Shown: positions 1 through 7,521 of the stretch, piece after piece
How the letters are laid out: each line of letters begins with the position of its first letter
How positions within the stretch are numbered: the stretch's first letter is position 1
Assembly (NCBI RefSeq): GCF_001590925.1
Contig: NZ_BCTU01000007.1
Location: 62,001-126,000, forward strand
DNA length: 64,000 nucleotides
Source: Serratia plymuthica NBRC 102599
GTDB taxonomy: Bacteria; Pseudomonadota; Gammaproteobacteria; Enterobacterales; Enterobacteriaceae
Direction of reading: 5' to 3'
Notes under the pieces: generated by a model
Database searches by the model: none
What the model saw: the letters and a program-made list of their open reading frames with translations, nothing else
Told to the model about the DNA's origin: nothing
Position numbers and translations under genes: made by a program

Positions 1-53
1 GTTGCAGCAATAGCGTCTCTGCCGAGTTGGCGTGCACTCAGTAACGTTTCCAT
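1..53 (-). CDS. 5' end of a leftward gene, cut by the window edge
   Basis: An ATG at 51-53 on the minus strand opens a frame that stays open to the window edge; the visible product starts METLLSARQLGRDAIAA. A purine-rich GAGAT lies about 8 bases upstream of the ATG. It sits 39 bp after the stop of the small membrane protein gene and points the same way, so it could be the next gene of that operon. Only 17 codons are visible, so no family can be named and the call could be wrong. Confidence 0.4.
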   Translation of the reverse strand, partial: METLLSARQLGRDAIAA

Positions 54-92
54 TATTAGGATCTCAATATAAAAACTACGGTTGATAGAAGA

Positions 93-503
93 TTACAAGG
101 CGGATACCTTGCCTACGGCCATAACAACCAAGGCAAACATCCCACAGCTAAAAGGAATAACCTGAATATATTTGAAGGGTAAGTAAAAACAGGCGGCAAT
201 CAGCAATACAGGAATACCCACGGAAAGAATGACCATGCATATCGCCGCATAATACTTGTAAACGTACGGAACCTGTAAGGTGTCAATGCTCATGCCATAA
301 AGCATTGATATTAATGGCAGCATAATAAAAGCGATATGCGCCAATCTCAACATCCTGCGGTTTAAATCGGTGTAATTCTCATGCCCTTTAGGCGCCCGAA
401 AAGGCCCCTTAAAAGCGTACATCCCCATTAAGCCGCCCATCATAATACCCACAACAATACCGCCCCAACCAAAGGCAATCAGCATCTCACTGAGATTAAC
501 CAC
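93..503 (-). CDS. small polytopic inner-membrane protein, unknown function
   Basis: This encodes about 136 residues with four hydrophobic stretches: near the N-terminus (MLIAFGWGGIVVGIMMGG), around residues 50-70, around 80-105 and at the C-terminus, so it is probably an inner-membrane protein. The GTG at 503 is preferred as start because AGGAG lies 7 bases upstream; an in-frame ATG at 557 has no good ribosome site. It lies 121 bp downstream of the beta-ketoacyl synthase gene on the same strand, so the two may be cotranscribed. I do not recognise the family and assign no function. Confidence 0.7.
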   Translation of the reverse strand: MVNLSEMLIAFGWGGIVVGIMMGGLMGMYAFKGPFRAPKGHENYTDLNRRMLRLAHIAFIMLPLISMLYGMSIDTLQVPYVYKYYAAICMVILSVGIPVLLIAACFYLPFKYIQVIPFSCGMFALVVMAVGKVSAL

Positions 504-624
504 TTTACTTCTCCTGATTATTATCACCACACAGATAAGGTGCTTGCGGAATCGCAAGCACCCTTATAAATAAAAAATAGTGTTCTGAATAACTTCAACG
601 CTACAAAGTTATAAATCCGTATAA

Positions 625-2523
625 TTAAAAATCTGTAAATTGTTTAACTTTGGAATAATGAATCGGTTGTTCAAATCCCGGCATCGTGATGCCGTTCATG
701 TCGATCTTAACCTCATCCTCATTCATGCCATGCTGCCCAAAAAGATAGATAACGTTCAATTCACCGCGCGATGCCGCCGCATCATAAGCCGCCACCTGTT
801 GTTCTACCTGCCGCCTGCGCTGCCGGTAGTCGGCAAAGGCCTGTTCACCATGCCGCTTGCGCAACCACTGCACCGTCAGTTGCGGTGAGTAGACCACGCC
901 GGTAGCATTATTTCCGCCAAACCCTTTCGAGTTGATAAAAGCGATCTGCGCCTGGTCGGCAGACAAAGGCCGATCCTGGGTTGGGATCAGCAAGCGAGCA
1001 TCATTCACCTGCGGCGATATTTGATTCACGCTCTTGATTCCCGGCAAGATACCGTACTTAAAGGTACCCAGGCAGCTAATCAACTGATCGCCGCTCGCCG
1101 GCCCCAATGAGTGCCCCAGATAAGATTTCACCGCCGTGACGGGCCATGCGTTAATGGAAAAGGCTTCGGCGACCCGGTCAAAGATCTCGGCTTCGGACAC
1201 GCAGTTTTTTGGCGTGCTGGAACCGTGCGCCTGGATAAAAGAGCCTTTCTGTACGCATGCCAACCCGGCCATCGTGACGGCAGAGGCTACGGCCTTCGCC
1301 ATAGTGATGTAATTGCCCGGCCCCGGCGAGGCGATAGAGCGTTTATAACCGTCGGCGTTAATGAAAACATCGCTCACCGAGCCGTGGATCTCCGCCCCCA
1401 GCTGCAACGCCAGCTCATCATCCATCAGCACAATATATTGGCTGGACTCGGCAATCACAAAACCGCAGCTGTTGCCGAACGGGCGGCTGCTGTTGCGCCA
1501 GTCTGCCGTTTCGGTTTCATCGATACGTTTGAGCTTGCTCTCCGTCGCCAGCGCCCCCATCGCATCAAAGCCCTCGATCACTTCCGAGGTGATCGGCGCC
1601 TCCGCGCTCCCTACGATGGCCACGCGGATCCTGCCCGCCTTAATATCTTCTACTGCAGCATTCAGGTTGTAGAGGAAAGTGGCGCAGGCGCCCAGGGTAG
1701 CGCTGGTGTGCCCCACACTGCCCAGCACATAGGCATTCAAAAAATCGGCGCACATGCTGTTCAGGCCTAACGGGCACTGTTTGGCGCTGACGCGGTTGCC
1801 CTTCAGCCGCGATTGCAGCATACCGCCAAACCCTTGATCGTCGAGCTGCCCCAGAATATTGCCGGAATACACCCCTAGCTGGTCTGGCGCAATCAGCGCC
1901 CGGATTTCACGCCACGGGATCCCCAGAGCATTAATGGCATCTGAAGCCGCGACGATCGCCATCTGCAACGCACGGGGATGAAACTGCGAGCTGTAGTGGT
2001 CACCCGGCCTGAACCCCTGTGGCAATTGCCCGGCGGCCTGCGCTTCAGTGCGCAGCGTGACGTCGATTTTGCAGTCCATTTCACCGCGAACGGTAATGCG
2101 CACCCGATCGTCCGGAAGCGGCTCAGCCCGCCACCCCTGCGGCAGAGGCTGGGGCACCTGCCGGCTGGGTAGATCAAAACTCAAGGCTTCCGCGCCCGCA
2201 GCCATATTCAATTTGGCATGGCTGGCCACGGCATCAACGTCAAAATACTCTTTGGCGATCTTCCTGATCAGTGTGCCTTGCAACACGGCTTCTTTTATTT
2301 CAGCCGCTGCCTGTGCGGCTGAGCGCATATTCCCTTCCGCGTTAAGGTAGCCGTCATCCTGATATTTAAGCAATCCCATCAGTACTGCTAATGATAATAG
2401 CGTTTCTTGCTGCTGGTCCTCCGGCAAAGACTCCATGACCATGCGACGAAACGCGTGGTGCGAAGAGCTCCGACCTGCGGGCCCGTAGCCACCGAAGGCG
2501 GTTATGACAGGTAACTTGACCAT
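625..2523 (-). CDS. FabY-type beta-ketoacyl synthase
   Basis: This 632-residue protein resembles FabY-type beta-ketoacyl-ACP synthases of gammaproteobacteria, which extend acyl chains by decarboxylative condensation. The N-terminus (LPVITAFGGYGPAGRSS) and length fit that family as I know it. Thiolase-fold catalytic features are visible: the nucleophile cysteine in GACATF, the first histidine in QAHGSSTP and the lysine/second histidine in KSYLGHSLGPASG. It is therefore probably active. It is divergent from an AraC-type regulator and upstream of a small membrane protein gene. Enterobacteria normally use FabH, FabB and FabF, so an extra FabY suggests either an accessory acyl product or a backup initiation enzyme; this is inference. 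The start ATG has AGGA 7 bases upstream. Confidence 0.82.
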   Translation of the reverse strand: MVKLPVITAFGGYGPAGRSSSHHAFRRMVMESLPEDQQQETLLSLAVLMGLLKYQDDGYLNAEGNMRSAAQAAAEIKEAVLQGTLIRKIAKEYFDVDAVASHAKLNMAAGAEALSFDLPSRQVPQPLPQGWRAEPLPDDRVRITVRGEMDCKIDVTLRTEAQAAGQLPQGFRPGDHYSSQFHPRALQMAIVAASDAINALGIPWREIRALIAPDQLGVYSGNILGQLDDQGFGGMLQSRLKGNRVSAKQCPLGLNSMCADFLNAYVLGSVGHTSATLGACATFLYNLNAAVEDIKAGRIRVAIVGSAEAPITSEVIEGFDAMGALATESKLKRIDETETADWRNSSRPFGNSCGFVIAESSQYIVLMDDELALQLGAEIHGSVSDVFINADGYKRSIASPGPGNYITMAKAVASAVTMAGLACVQKGSFIQAHGSSTPKNCVSEAEIFDRVAEAFSINAWPVTAVKSYLGHSLGPASGDQLISCLGTFKYGILPGIKSVNQISPQVNDARLLIPTQDRPLSADQAQIAFINSKGFGGNNATGVVYSPQLTVQWLRKRHGEQAFADYRQRRRQVEQQVAAYDAAASRGELNVIYLFGQHGMNEDEVKIDMNGITMPGFEQPIHYSKVKQFTDF

Positions 2524-2704
2524 AGAGTATCCTAGCCTTTCTGCGGCATCGTTATGCCTTCACTTACTTTAGATAATTTACAGATATCAGTTTACAAAGC
2601 GTGGGCAAAAGCTATTATGAAAATCCGGCCAAAATGCAGACTTTTTTGGCCAAGACAGGTGTGAAAAGCAATAACCAAATAATAAATCAGGTATTTACCG
2701 GAAA

Positions 2705-3769
2705 ATGAGAAATACAAAGATAGGATTTGTATTGTGTGAACACATGCTGAGTTCAGGCCTCAGCCTACCGATAGAAATGTGGAAATCAGCAGCAAGCAGT
2801 TATTTCGCGGAACAAAGAAACAATCAGAAAAATCAAGATAAATACACACTTACCCTATGCAGACCCGAAAATATCCTCAATATTAGTACGATCAGTATTA
2901 ATAAAAATCCCATACCTACACACAGCGGTTTTAGCCTGATTGCCGATGACGTACTGGAAGACGATGCCGATTACGACATCATCTATCTGCCCGCCATCTG
3001 GCGCAATCCGCGCCCTATAGTAAGACAGAACACGGCCATCACCCGGTGGCTGACAATGCAGGCGGCAAAAGGCACGCGGATAGCCGCCGTCGGGACGGGG
3101 TGCTGCTTTTTGGCCGAAGCCCGACTCTTGGACGCTCAACCGGCAACCACCCACTGGCACTATTTCGAACAGTTTGCACATGATTATCCCGAGGTGAATT
3201 TAAAAACAAAATACTTCATCACCCAGTCCGAGAATATTTTCTGTGCTGCCAGCGTTAAGGCCCTTTCCGATCTCACGATTCATTTTATTGAGACCATCTA
3301 CGGTAAAAAAGTGGCAAACCATACGCAACGTACCTTCTTCCACGAGATCCGTAGCCACTTTGAACGCCAGTGTTACAGAGAAGAAAATAAGCCTCATCCT
3401 GATGAGGATATAATCCAGATCCAAACCTGGATAAAAGATAATTGCATGACAGATTTACCGATGCAAAAACTCGCCGATATGGTAGGCATGAGTTTGCGCA
3501 ACTTTAACCGCCGCTTTAAAAATGCGACCGATATTTCACCCTTGCAATATCTATTGAAGGCTAGGATTGAGTCCGCAATCAATATGTTACAAACGACCAA
3601 TTTGAGTATTCAAGAAATTGCCGGTCTGGTGGGTTACCAGGATATTGCGCACTTTAACCGCCAGTTCAAACGCATCTCCAGCGTTTCACCCGGTGATTAT
3701 CGCAAAACCGTTCGCGCCAAGATGTTCCGCACGGAACACTCCGCCGCCGAGGCTGAATCAAGACTTTAA
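2705..3769 (+). CDS. GlxA-family AraC-type transcriptional regulator with DJ-1/PfpI-like domain
   Basis: This 354-residue regulator has an N-terminal DJ-1/PfpI (glutamine amidotransferase-like) domain, about residues 5-190, with the nucleophile-elbow-like segment AVGTGCCFLAE. A C-terminal AraC helix-turn-helix pair follows, about 235-335 (LADMVGMSLRNFNRRFK and then IQEIAGLVGYQDIAHFNRQFK). This architecture is typical of GlxA/FtrA-type regulators, in which the first domain probably senses a ligand. It is divergent from the FabY-type synthase across 181 bp, so control of that gene is the obvious guess. The ligand is unknown. Confidence 0.88.
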   Translation: MRNTKIGFVLCEHMLSSGLSLPIEMWKSAASSYFAEQRNNQKNQDKYTLTLCRPENILNISTISINKNPIPTHSGFSLIADDVLEDDADYDIIYLPAIWRNPRPIVRQNTAITRWLTMQAAKGTRIAAVGTGCCFLAEARLLDAQPATTHWHYFEQFAHDYPEVNLKTKYFITQSENIFCAASVKALSDLTIHFIETIYGKKVANHTQRTFFHEIRSHFERQCYREENKPHPDEDIIQIQTWIKDNCMTDLPMQKLADMVGMSLRNFNRRFKNATDISPLQYLLKARIESAINMLQTTNLSIQEIAGLVGYQDIAHFNRQFKRISSVSPGDYRKTVRAKMFRTEHSAAEAESRL

Positions 3770-3775
3770 CCTGAC

Positions 3776-3795
3776 GGGGCCCCGCAAGGGGCCCC
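3776..3795 (+). terminator. perfect hairpin after the AraC-type regulator
   Basis: GGGGCCCC, loop GCAA, GGGGCCCC begins 7 bases after the regulator stop codon. The 8-bp all-GC stem is strong, but no T-run follows, so it may be a weak terminator or an mRNA 3' stabiliser. Confidence 0.5.
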
Positions 3796-3994
3796 CACTC
3801 CCATCTCATGCCCAATCAGCCAGCTTTCGCCACGCGTTCGCTCAATGGCAAGCGCCACATCGTCCTGCTCTTGGGATCAAACTTCACGGTGTCATCGGTA
3901 TTATCGCCTACGGAGCCAAGATCCTGGATTTTTGCGGCAATCTGTTCATCTGTGGCCGCAGTGTTGCACAAGATCTCGGTCGGCACCGCATGAG

Positions 3995-4309
3995 CGTGCG
4001 CATCTGTCGTTCATCATGCCGTGTACCGGTCGGCTAGCGCAGTGGGAATTTTGCGTCGGTGAGCGTGATGTTGACTGAGTGCCCAGTTCATCCATCAAAA
4101 TTTACGATGACGTATTGGGTGTGGCGTCCTTGGCAAAACAGGGTATCGGCATTTGCCAGAGCTACGAATTTATCGTTCATGACCGAATGGAAAGCGGTCG
4201 GTCGATAGGAATAGTGCCGTATTTGCGCGGCCGTTCACACCCCTTCTCGGTGGTATACGTACCGCATCGCCGGCAACTCGGGCCATGATCGAACTGCTGT
4301 GTTTATAGG
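3995..4309 (+). pseudogene. remnant of a LysR-type regulator (substrate-binding domain)
   Basis: Reading rightward, HLSFIMPCTGR, an in-frame TGA at 4076-4078, then PSSSIKIYDDVLGVASLA and QGIGICQSYEF match the C-terminal part of LysR-type substrate-binding domains. A further frame change near 4280 is needed to read the usual ending (ATRAMIELLCL, stop about 4309). No helix-turn-helix part is present; the DNA upstream (3790-3995) does not read as the missing half. This is a dead fragment left at the island edge. The left boundary is approximate. Confidence 0.7.
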
Positions 4310-4363
4310 GGATTTTGGGGAGAACTGTCTATAAGAGCAGGGGTTCAGAAATCGAAGATATCC

Positions 4364-4384
4364 ACCCGGGCTTATATTCCGGGT
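4364..4384. terminator. hairpin between LysR remnant and nuclease gene
   Basis: ACCCGG ... CCGGGT form a 6-bp stem with a 9-base loop and TTTGATAT on the plus side. It may end transcription of either flank; support is weak. Confidence 0.35.
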
Positions 4385-4480
4385 TTGATATATCTGTTTC
4401 CTGACAGGCTCTTTTTAGCGAACTGAAGAACAACTCTGCCAATCGAGCCTCTTTTAGGAGAAACTTTTCCGTACTGAAGT

Positions 4481-6094
4481 TTAAATGGTTTCGGCAAATC
4501 GAGGCTGTTTCACTTCATAGTTCGTTAGTGTGGCTTCCGCTGCCTGCTGTTTACGAATTGCCTTCGTTTCATGATAGTGCTGGGCACTTGCGGTTTCGAT
4601 AAAGTCCACGTCATTACCCGCCACATCAAACACCGCCGCTTTAATGTCTTCCAGACTCACGTTAAAGAACTCTTTACGTTTATTCACTAGGTTGGTGCGC
4701 TTCTCGCTGAAATGCTGGTGAAGCGAGTTTTCCATGGCCGGAGCATCATCACTATGGATCATCGCATGGACATCGAACAGGAATGGGACAGAAGCACTAC
4801 CCAGTTCGTCTACGCGGTCTTGTGGGTCTAGGCGACGCGTCATACCAATTTTAAAGACGTTCTCTCCAAATGAACCGATGTTAGAAATAACGTAAACGTG
4901 GCCGCGTTTGGTTTGCTGCGCCATGCTCAGGGCTTTCTGCCCTTTCAGCTCTGCTTCGGTCAGAGCATCTTGTAAGATGTCTATCTTCTCTTGATATTTT
5001 GATGCCTGTTCAGCAGTCATTTTTGCCAGTTTCTCGGCCATTTCTTTACGTGCTTTATCCAGAGCTTTCTGAGCACGGCGTTCTTCCTCTTCAGCTTCAC
5101 GAATGGCCCTGTCAATCTCAGCCTGGGCTTTACGTTCCTCCGCCATCTGAGCACGGATTTCGCGTTGTTCTTCTTTCTCTTCCTGCTTTTTGGCCCGATA
5201 TTCAAACGTGAGCTGCAGTTCTTCAATTTTCAGATCACGATAAGCGTGGTTGATATGGATCTGGTTCACTTCGTTCAGCTTATTCAACACATCAAAGGCT
5301 TTATAGATACGTGACTCCATGGTTGCCGCGTTCTTAAAGTTTGTGTTGGCAATGGCTGCATCACATTCACCGTTAAACGCACGGGCGGTCAAGTTGATAC
5401 CACGTGTGGTCATCTTCTTACCTTCGGTCTTCGAGCCGCTTACGGTCCATTCTGTGGAGCAGTAGATTGCACCCAGCGCGGTCTTCACACGCAGCATATC
5501 TTTCTGACGCTGGCGGTTGGCACGGATAGCATCCTGGAAAGCCTCAGAGGTATCAAAATCGAAGTGCGGTGCATAGAAGCCCATCTCGGCAAAGTCCATG
5601 TCGTCTTTATAGATGGACAGTGCTTCTTCCAGCTCGTCAAGAGTGATCTTCTTGTCTCGGTATGAAATGCGTAGCTCGTCAATCTGCCTTTCGATTTCAG
5701 CACGTTTGGCGTGTTGCGTTTCCACGGCAGCCAGTGCGTCGGCGTTCAAGCGCTTGGCAGCGACCCGTGCATCAGAAAGGATGCCATCGGCACGCGTGAT
5801 AATAGTTTTTGCTTCAGCTTCGCTGGCAGCGATAGTGGTAACCGCTACGGTTTTCGCTTCATCCAAAATGCGCTGTGAATCGGTTTCCAGCTCTTGTGCC
5901 GTTTCCTTGGCAAGGTTGAGGATACGGTCGGCTTCCGCTTCAGCATCCGTGATAGTCGCGTAACGTTCGAGACGTACGGCTTTGTCTGCAGCATCTGCTT
6001 TAGCGGCTTTTAATTTTTTGTTTTTTACCACCAACACAACCAAGACAGCGATGAAAGCAATAACTCCTGCGGCTGAGTAATATATGAAATTCAT
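4481..6094 (-). CDS. membrane-anchored DUF4041/GIY-YIG nuclease, SNIPE-like phage defence protein
   Basis: This 537-residue protein has one N-terminal membrane segment (about 5-23) and a long coiled coil (about 25-165). A DUF4041-like domain follows (about 165-285, with MGFYAPHFDFDTSEAF and the conserved RAFNGECDA). A second charged coiled coil spans about 290-385. At the C-terminus lies a GIY-YIG nuclease of the T5orf172 type (about 398-480). GIY-YIG features visible are HVYVISN, FKIGMTRR with catalytic-type arginines, and the glutamate in AMENSLHQHF. The same order (membrane anchor, DUF4041, GIY-YIG) is described for SNIPE, an inner-membrane nuclease that cuts phage DNA during injection. 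The assignment is by domain order and motifs only. It stands alone on the minus strand beside other defence genes. Confidence 0.85.
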   Translation of the reverse strand: MNFIYYSAAGVIAFIAVLVVLVVKNKKLKAAKADAADKAVRLERYATITDAEAEADRILNLAKETAQELETDSQRILDEAKTVAVTTIAASEAEAKTIITRADGILSDARVAAKRLNADALAAVETQHAKRAEIERQIDELRISYRDKKITLDELEEALSIYKDDMDFAEMGFYAPHFDFDTSEAFQDAIRANRQRQKDMLRVKTALGAIYCSTEWTVSGSKTEGKKMTTRGINLTARAFNGECDAAIANTNFKNAATMESRIYKAFDVLNKLNEVNQIHINHAYRDLKIEELQLTFEYRAKKQEEKEEQREIRAQMAEERKAQAEIDRAIREAEEEERRAQKALDKARKEMAEKLAKMTAEQASKYQEKIDILQDALTEAELKGQKALSMAQQTKRGHVYVISNIGSFGENVFKIGMTRRLDPQDRVDELGSASVPFLFDVHAMIHSDDAPAMENSLHQHFSEKRTNLVNKRKEFFNVSLEDIKAAVFDVAGNDVDFIETASAQHYHETKAIRKQQAAEATLTNYEVKQPRFAETI

Positions 6095-6541
6095 TGAAAA
6101 CTATCCCTGTAAATTGACTATCTGTTATGAGTGTGATGAAAGCACCCTACCTACTCGGGCTTTTGTGATCGATATGGAGAGATATAATAGCGAGTCTGGC
6201 CACCCATAGTTTTTCGGTATCATCCTACCCATGAGCAGTAGCATTCAGCTGTCTGAGACTGGAATACCTACACTATGGAATATATCTCAGCAGAGATAAT
6301 ACAAAAAACCTGATACACATACACTTTATTAATAAGAATAACGGCAAAATTTTTACTGAGTTGAAGTGAGAAACACTAGCTATTCTCATAGACCTCCGTC
6401 ACCGGAGCACAGCTCGATATCCGGGTGATGGAAACAAAAACGCCGGGCATTAGCTCAGCTTGTAAATTATTTGCCTGCTAATTCTTTACTTCAGGAGTCA
6501 GTGGTATCTTTGGAATCTCATACAACCAATCAGGAAAAATT
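6095..6541. other. non-coding stretch upstream of the SNIPE-like gene
   Basis: No convincing gene is seen here. The stretch is AT-rich and broken by stops in all frames. It should contain the leftward promoter of the nuclease gene; I could not single out convincing -35/-10 boxes. Confidence 0.5.
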
Positions 6542-6826
6542 ATGGCATCATTCGCCATTCGAGTAGAACTTCATAATGCAGACTCTGATGATTATTAAGA
6601 ACTACATAAGGAAATGTCAGGAAAGGGATTCAGGCGAAAAATTATTAGTGGCGATGGAGTTAAATACCAATTATCAGACACTGAGTATAATTATTCGGGT
6701 GAGACTACAAGAGACGATGTTCTAGATAAAGCCTAAACTACAGCCAATTCAATTAAAGCCACCCCAAGAGTCTTAGTGACTGAATATTTGGGCAGGAGAT
6801 GGAAAGGCTTGAGGAAGTTAGATTAA
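6542..6826 (+). pseudogene. degenerate small DUF2622-like gene with two in-frame stops
   Basis: One frame reads MASFAIRVELHNADSDDY, TAA at 6596-6598, then ELHKEMSGKGFRRKI ... GVKYQLSDTEYNYSGETTRDDV, TAA at 6734-6736, then SIKATPRVLVTEYLGRRWKGL and a final stop at 6824-6826. The whole is about 94 codons, with a ribosome-site-like AGGAA about 10 bases upstream of the ATG. The pattern (ferredoxin-like start RVELHNAD, YQL..EYNYSG, VLVTE..GRRW..GL) resembles small DUF2622 proteins, the family of the GhoS antitoxin RNase, as I remember them. Two nonsense codons make it inactive unless suppressed. No GhoT-like membrane toxin gene is next to it. Confidence 0.6.
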
Positions 6827-7039
6827 GTGCCGCACTCATCCGAAGCGCTATCACGGCGCTCCATCGCGATAAACGCAGCTGGCAAAAATTCTCTGGTTAA
6901 TTTTTTGGGTTAAACATTATTAAGGTGACGTTGCTAACAACTCACTGAGATCGATTCTTTTAACTCGTTTGGTAACGCAGAAATTTCATTGTATTATCCA
7001 AATAGAAAAGGCTACGCACTGTAAATGTAATAATGGCTA

Positions 7040-7520
7040 TTACCTTTCAGGAGCTAATACCTCTCGGTTATCCGGCTGATAGAGAAACACCGTCCTGCTC
7101 AGCGATAATTTTCTGCATGCCTGACGTATACTCATCGTAAATTGCGTTACCATACAGCTGACGAGTTCACGCTTATCGCTGGTTTTAAAGTTTTTTTCGA
7201 TAACGTCTTTGAGAGCACGACACTCCAGACTAAGGTCGGTAAACATCTATTTCAGACGACGATTATCATCCTCCAGATCTTTGATTTTTCTGATATCAGC
7301 GGCTTCCATCCCGCCATATTTAGCCTTCCAGTTGTAATAACTGGCTTCAGAGATAGTGGCCTCACAGCAGACGGTGCGTCCGGCTTCGACAGACTTCAGA
7401 ACGGCGATGATCTGCTCCTCAATGAATCGGGCTTTTAGCATGTTGATCTCCTCAAAAGATATATTCAGTATGTCTGAAGATCTCTAAAAGTGAATGGTTC
7501 GTTTTGCAGGGATGCTTACA
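7040..7520 (-). mobile_element. IS3-family insertion sequence remnant (orfA plus start of orfB)
   Basis: Reading leftward from about 7441, the frame starts like an IS3-family OrfA (ARFIEEQIIAVLK, then ISEASYYNWKAKYGGM). It lacks residues of the usual VCREHGIS segment, hits a TAG at 7247-7249 after DNRRLK, and resumes in frame as MFTDLSLECRALKDVIEKN. It then runs into an OrfB-like start (SIRQACRKLSLSRTVFLYQPD) and stops near 7040, where the element is cut. The probable IS end (minus strand, starting TGTAAGCATCCC) lies at about 7520, one base beyond the stop codon of the STAND gene. The element is inactive. Confidence 0.8.
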
Positions 7521-7521
7521 T

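Noticed and set aside
3798..3994. Several short open frames on both strands, one minus-strand frame reading ...DDTVKFDPKSRTMWRLPLSE...
   Set aside because: It could be a fragment of another gene, but no start and no family could be recognised; left as part of the decayed region.
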